Source: Candidatus Kryptoniota bacterium
Lineage (GTDB): Bacteria; Bacteroidota; Ignavibacteria; Kryptoniales; JAKASW01
Assembly: GCA_036567965.1 (NCBI GenBank)
Contig: DATCTN010000006.1
Location: forward strand, 124,001 to 188,000
Reading direction: 5' to 3'
DNA length: 64,000 nt
Part shown: one piece after another, positions 62,148-64,000 of the stretch
Layout: each line of letters opens with the position of its first letter
Numbering within the stretch: the first letter of the stretch is position 1
The notes under the pieces: model-generated
The model's database searches: none
Told to the model about the DNA's origin: nothing
Seen by the model: only the letters and a program-made list of their open reading frames with translations
Program-made: the position numbers and the translations under genes

Positions 62148-64000
62148 TCAGCTGATGCCCGAGAATCTTTCCAGCGCCATCCTTACTTTCTGCACGAGTT
62201 GATCAAAGTCAAAGGGCTTCTCTATGACTTCCACCACTCCCTTCAGTCCCGCCTTCTCTTCCGGCGTGATATACCCTGTCGAAATTAGTACGCGGACGTC
62301 CGGGTTAGTAATCGTAAAACTGTCTAGAACCTCTCTACCCGAGAGCTCGGGCATGTTGAGGTCCAGAACTACCAAATCTATTTCGTGCCAAGCTCGTTTG
62401 AAGGTCTCGATCGCGCTAACTCCGTCTTTGGCCGTCAACACTTTGTAACCTTCCTGCTCGAGGAGGACCTGAGCTGCTTCTCTTATTCCAGCTTCGTCGT
62501 CGACAAAGAGGATCTTCTTTCCGTAAGTGGCAATCGACTCCTTCACTGCTCCATGTCCCGCTTCCTCCTTCGGTCCGCGGCCGGCGTCGCTCAGCGGGAG
62601 GTAGATGTCGAATACGGTACCCTTCTTAACTTCGCTGTAGACCTTGAGGAACCCGTTATGGGAGCGGACTATGCCGTATACGACGCTCAGTCCGAGACCG
62701 GTTCCCCTTCCCGGCGGCTTCGTTGTGAAGAACGGCTCGAACACTTTCGACATGAGCTCAGTGGGTATACCATCGCCATTGTCCTTGACCATCACAAACG
62801 CGAAGAGCCCGGGAGAAACCTGGTAAATCTCGGCTTCGATGGTGGAGACATCCCGGATTTCCGTCTTGATCGTGAGCGTGCCGCCGTGAGGCATAGCGTC
62901 ACGCGCGTTCACGGCAAGATTGAATATTACCTGCTGAATCTGACTCTGATCTCCATCGACATATATTGCTTCGGGAGTCAATTGAGTCGCAATCTTTATT
63001 GTCCTGGGAAAAGTTTCCTCGAATAAAGGTATTGATTCCATAATGATAGAGTTAACGTCAAACGCGAGCTTTTCCTCGAGTCCTCTGTGTCGGCTGAACG
63101 TCAACAGGCGCTTGGACAAATCGCTTCCCCGCAACGCGACGTTTGTGATGTTGTCAGCGTACTTCTTTAGATCCGTATGCTCAAGACTGTGCTGCAGAAG
63201 TTGGGATGAGCCGAGAACGACCTGAAGAATATTATTGAAGTCGTGGGCGATTCCTGCCGCCAGAGTAGCCATAGACTCCAAGCGCTCGAATTGCTCCAGT
63301 TTCTCCTTCTCACGAAATTCAGCCGTGCTGTCGACTGCGAGAGATTGTACACCTCGTTTAGTGCCGATGTTAATTACACTCGAATAACCTGAGAGACTTA
63401 TTGATCTACCCGATGCCGTCAACGCGTTGACAGTCCACTTATCACCTGATTTCTCTCCGCTGATTATCGAGTCGAAAATGGACTGAAGTCCTGCACGGTC
63501 TTCCTTCTGGACAAACGCGGAAAGATCGCTGCCCGGAAGGTTCTCGATATCCGTCTCGAGTATTTCTGCGAGTCTATTGTTCGAGAAGATGAGCCGTCTG
63601 TCTACCATGATGAAACTGCCGATGTATGGATTCTCGACTATCCGCCTGTACTTGTCTTCGGAACTTCTGAGTTCCTGGACTTTACTCTGGACTTCCTTCT
63701 CGAGGCGCATAGACCACCTGAAGGCGACCACGATCGTTACGAGCCCGCCTCCGAAAATTCCTGCGATCAGCAGTCCGGCAAGGACGAGCAGCGAGTTGGT
63801 GGGCTGAAAGAGCCCGGACACGTCTCCTTCACGATCCACCGCTGTAAAGTAGCATTCATATCCGCTGAACTCCAGAGGCGTGGAAGTGAGAACATAGTAT
63901 TCGCCCACTCCGGGACGAGTCATACCACTAAGGACCTCAAAGCCTTCCAGGTGCTTTCTCTGTAAGTCGAGAAATCTACCGTCGAAATCACCTGCCTGAA
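62148..64000 (-). CDS. Hybrid sensor histidine kinase with receiver domain (5' end cut by window)
   Basis: The frame is open through the end of the window with no stop before 63998, so the gene extends beyond it; the apparent Met at 63923 is internal. The visible part (>610 residues) is an extracellular sensor tail, a TM helix, a PAS domain ([18 protein letters not shown]), HisKA with [16 protein letters not shown] (phospho-acceptor His), HATPase with NARDAMP and [10 protein letters not shown] and GTGLGLS, and a C-terminal receiver ([25 protein letters not shown] with the aspartate). A signal-transduction protein without an adjacent regulator, perhaps passing phosphate to an Hpt protein. Confidence 0.92.
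   Translation of the reverse strand, partial: QAGDFDGRFLDLQRKHLEGFEVLSGMTRPGVGEYYVLTSTPLEFSGYECYFTAVDREGDVSGLFQPTNSLLVLAGLLIAGIFGGGLVTIVVAFRWSMRLEKEVQSKVQELRSSEDKYRRIVENPYIGSFIMVDRRLIFSNNRLAEILETDIENLPGSDLSAFVQKEDRAGLQSIFDSIISGEKSGDKWTVNALTASGRSISLSGYSSVINIGTKRGVQSLAVDSTAEFREKEKLEQFERLESMATLAAGIAHDFNNILQVVLGSSQLLQHSLEHTDLKKYADNITNVALRGSDLSKRLLTFSRHRGLEEKLAFDVNSIIMESIPLFEETFPRTIKIATQLTPEAIYVDGDQSQIQQVIFNLAVNARDAMPHGGTLTIKTEIRDVSTIEAEIYQVSPGLFAFVMVKDNGDGIPTELMSKVFEPFFTTKPPGRGTGLGLSVVYGIVRSHNGFLKVYSEVKKGTVFDIYLPLSDAGRGPKEEAGHGAVKESIATYGKKILFVDDEAGIREAAQVLLEQEGYKVLTAKDGVSAIETFKRAWHEIDLVVLDLNMPELSGREVLDSFTITNPDVRVLISTGYITPEEKAGLKGVVEVIEKPFDFDQLVQKVRMALERFSGIS

Overview
The window looks like a chromosome segment of a member of the FCB group, most like Ignavibacteria or a Kryptonia-like Bacteroidota/Chlorobi lineage. 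The reasons are: two large secreted proteins with the C-terminal YPNPFNP-type sorting domain of the type IX secretion system; a long SusC-like TonB receptor with a carboxypeptidase-regulatory N-terminus; a tricorn-type protease; the bacillithiol enzyme BshC; and many small lipoproteins. Genes are tightly packed with frequent ATGA or TTGA overlaps. No rRNA, tRNA, CRISPR array or transposase was seen.

Layout. (1) 1-438: end of the window's left side holds nuoA and the first codons of nuoB, with a promoter at 466-494. (2) 884-5622: a compact three-gene island on the minus strand (DNA methyltransferase, protein kinase fused to a P-loop NTPase, and a two-lobed Rossmann/CARF-like protein). I do not recognise this as a named system; it is the strongest candidate for an undescribed anti-phage or stress-signalling system here. 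(3) 6348-15562: a minus-strand operon aroA, orphan MalK-type ATPase, bshC, trpD, corC-like, trpC, trpF, trpB, with no trpA after trpB. (4) 15700-19796: a tandemly duplicated outer-membrane protein/lipoprotein pair. (5) 19914-31879: secreted isoaspartyl peptidase with an amino-acid permease, a type IX-secreted protein, a TonB receptor preceded by a possible 39-codon leader gene, and a tricorn protease. (6) 32417-39565: VOC protein with a lysine-rich tail, GH29 fucosidase, and a segmental duplication in which a lipoprotein/glycosyltransferase pair exists once intact on each side and once as remnants around a type IX-secreted arylsulfotransferase-like gene. (7) 39723-44435: AraC-type domain protein, carbonic-anhydrase-like protein, and a rubrerythrin / Fe-S oxidoreductase / DUF3501 / PerR cluster with a PerR-box-like operator on the rubrerythrin promoter. 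(8) 44566-49765: a processive GT2 glycosyltransferase coupled to a giant deacetylase/TIM-barrel protein, resembling PgaC/PgaB in logic. (9) 49936-64000: PhoH, LysM and Lpp-like envelope proteins, argG / aminotransferase IV / argH, UvrD helicase, GNAT, murI, glnD, and a hybrid histidine kinase cut by the window end.

Several promoters can be read directly. Four of them (nuoA, VOC, rubrerythrin, Lpp-like) share TTGAC(A/T)-17 nt-TAAA(T/C)T, a classical housekeeping sigma pattern rather than the TTTG / TAnnTTTG pattern of Bacteroidetes proper. All functional statements come from motif reading; no database search was run.
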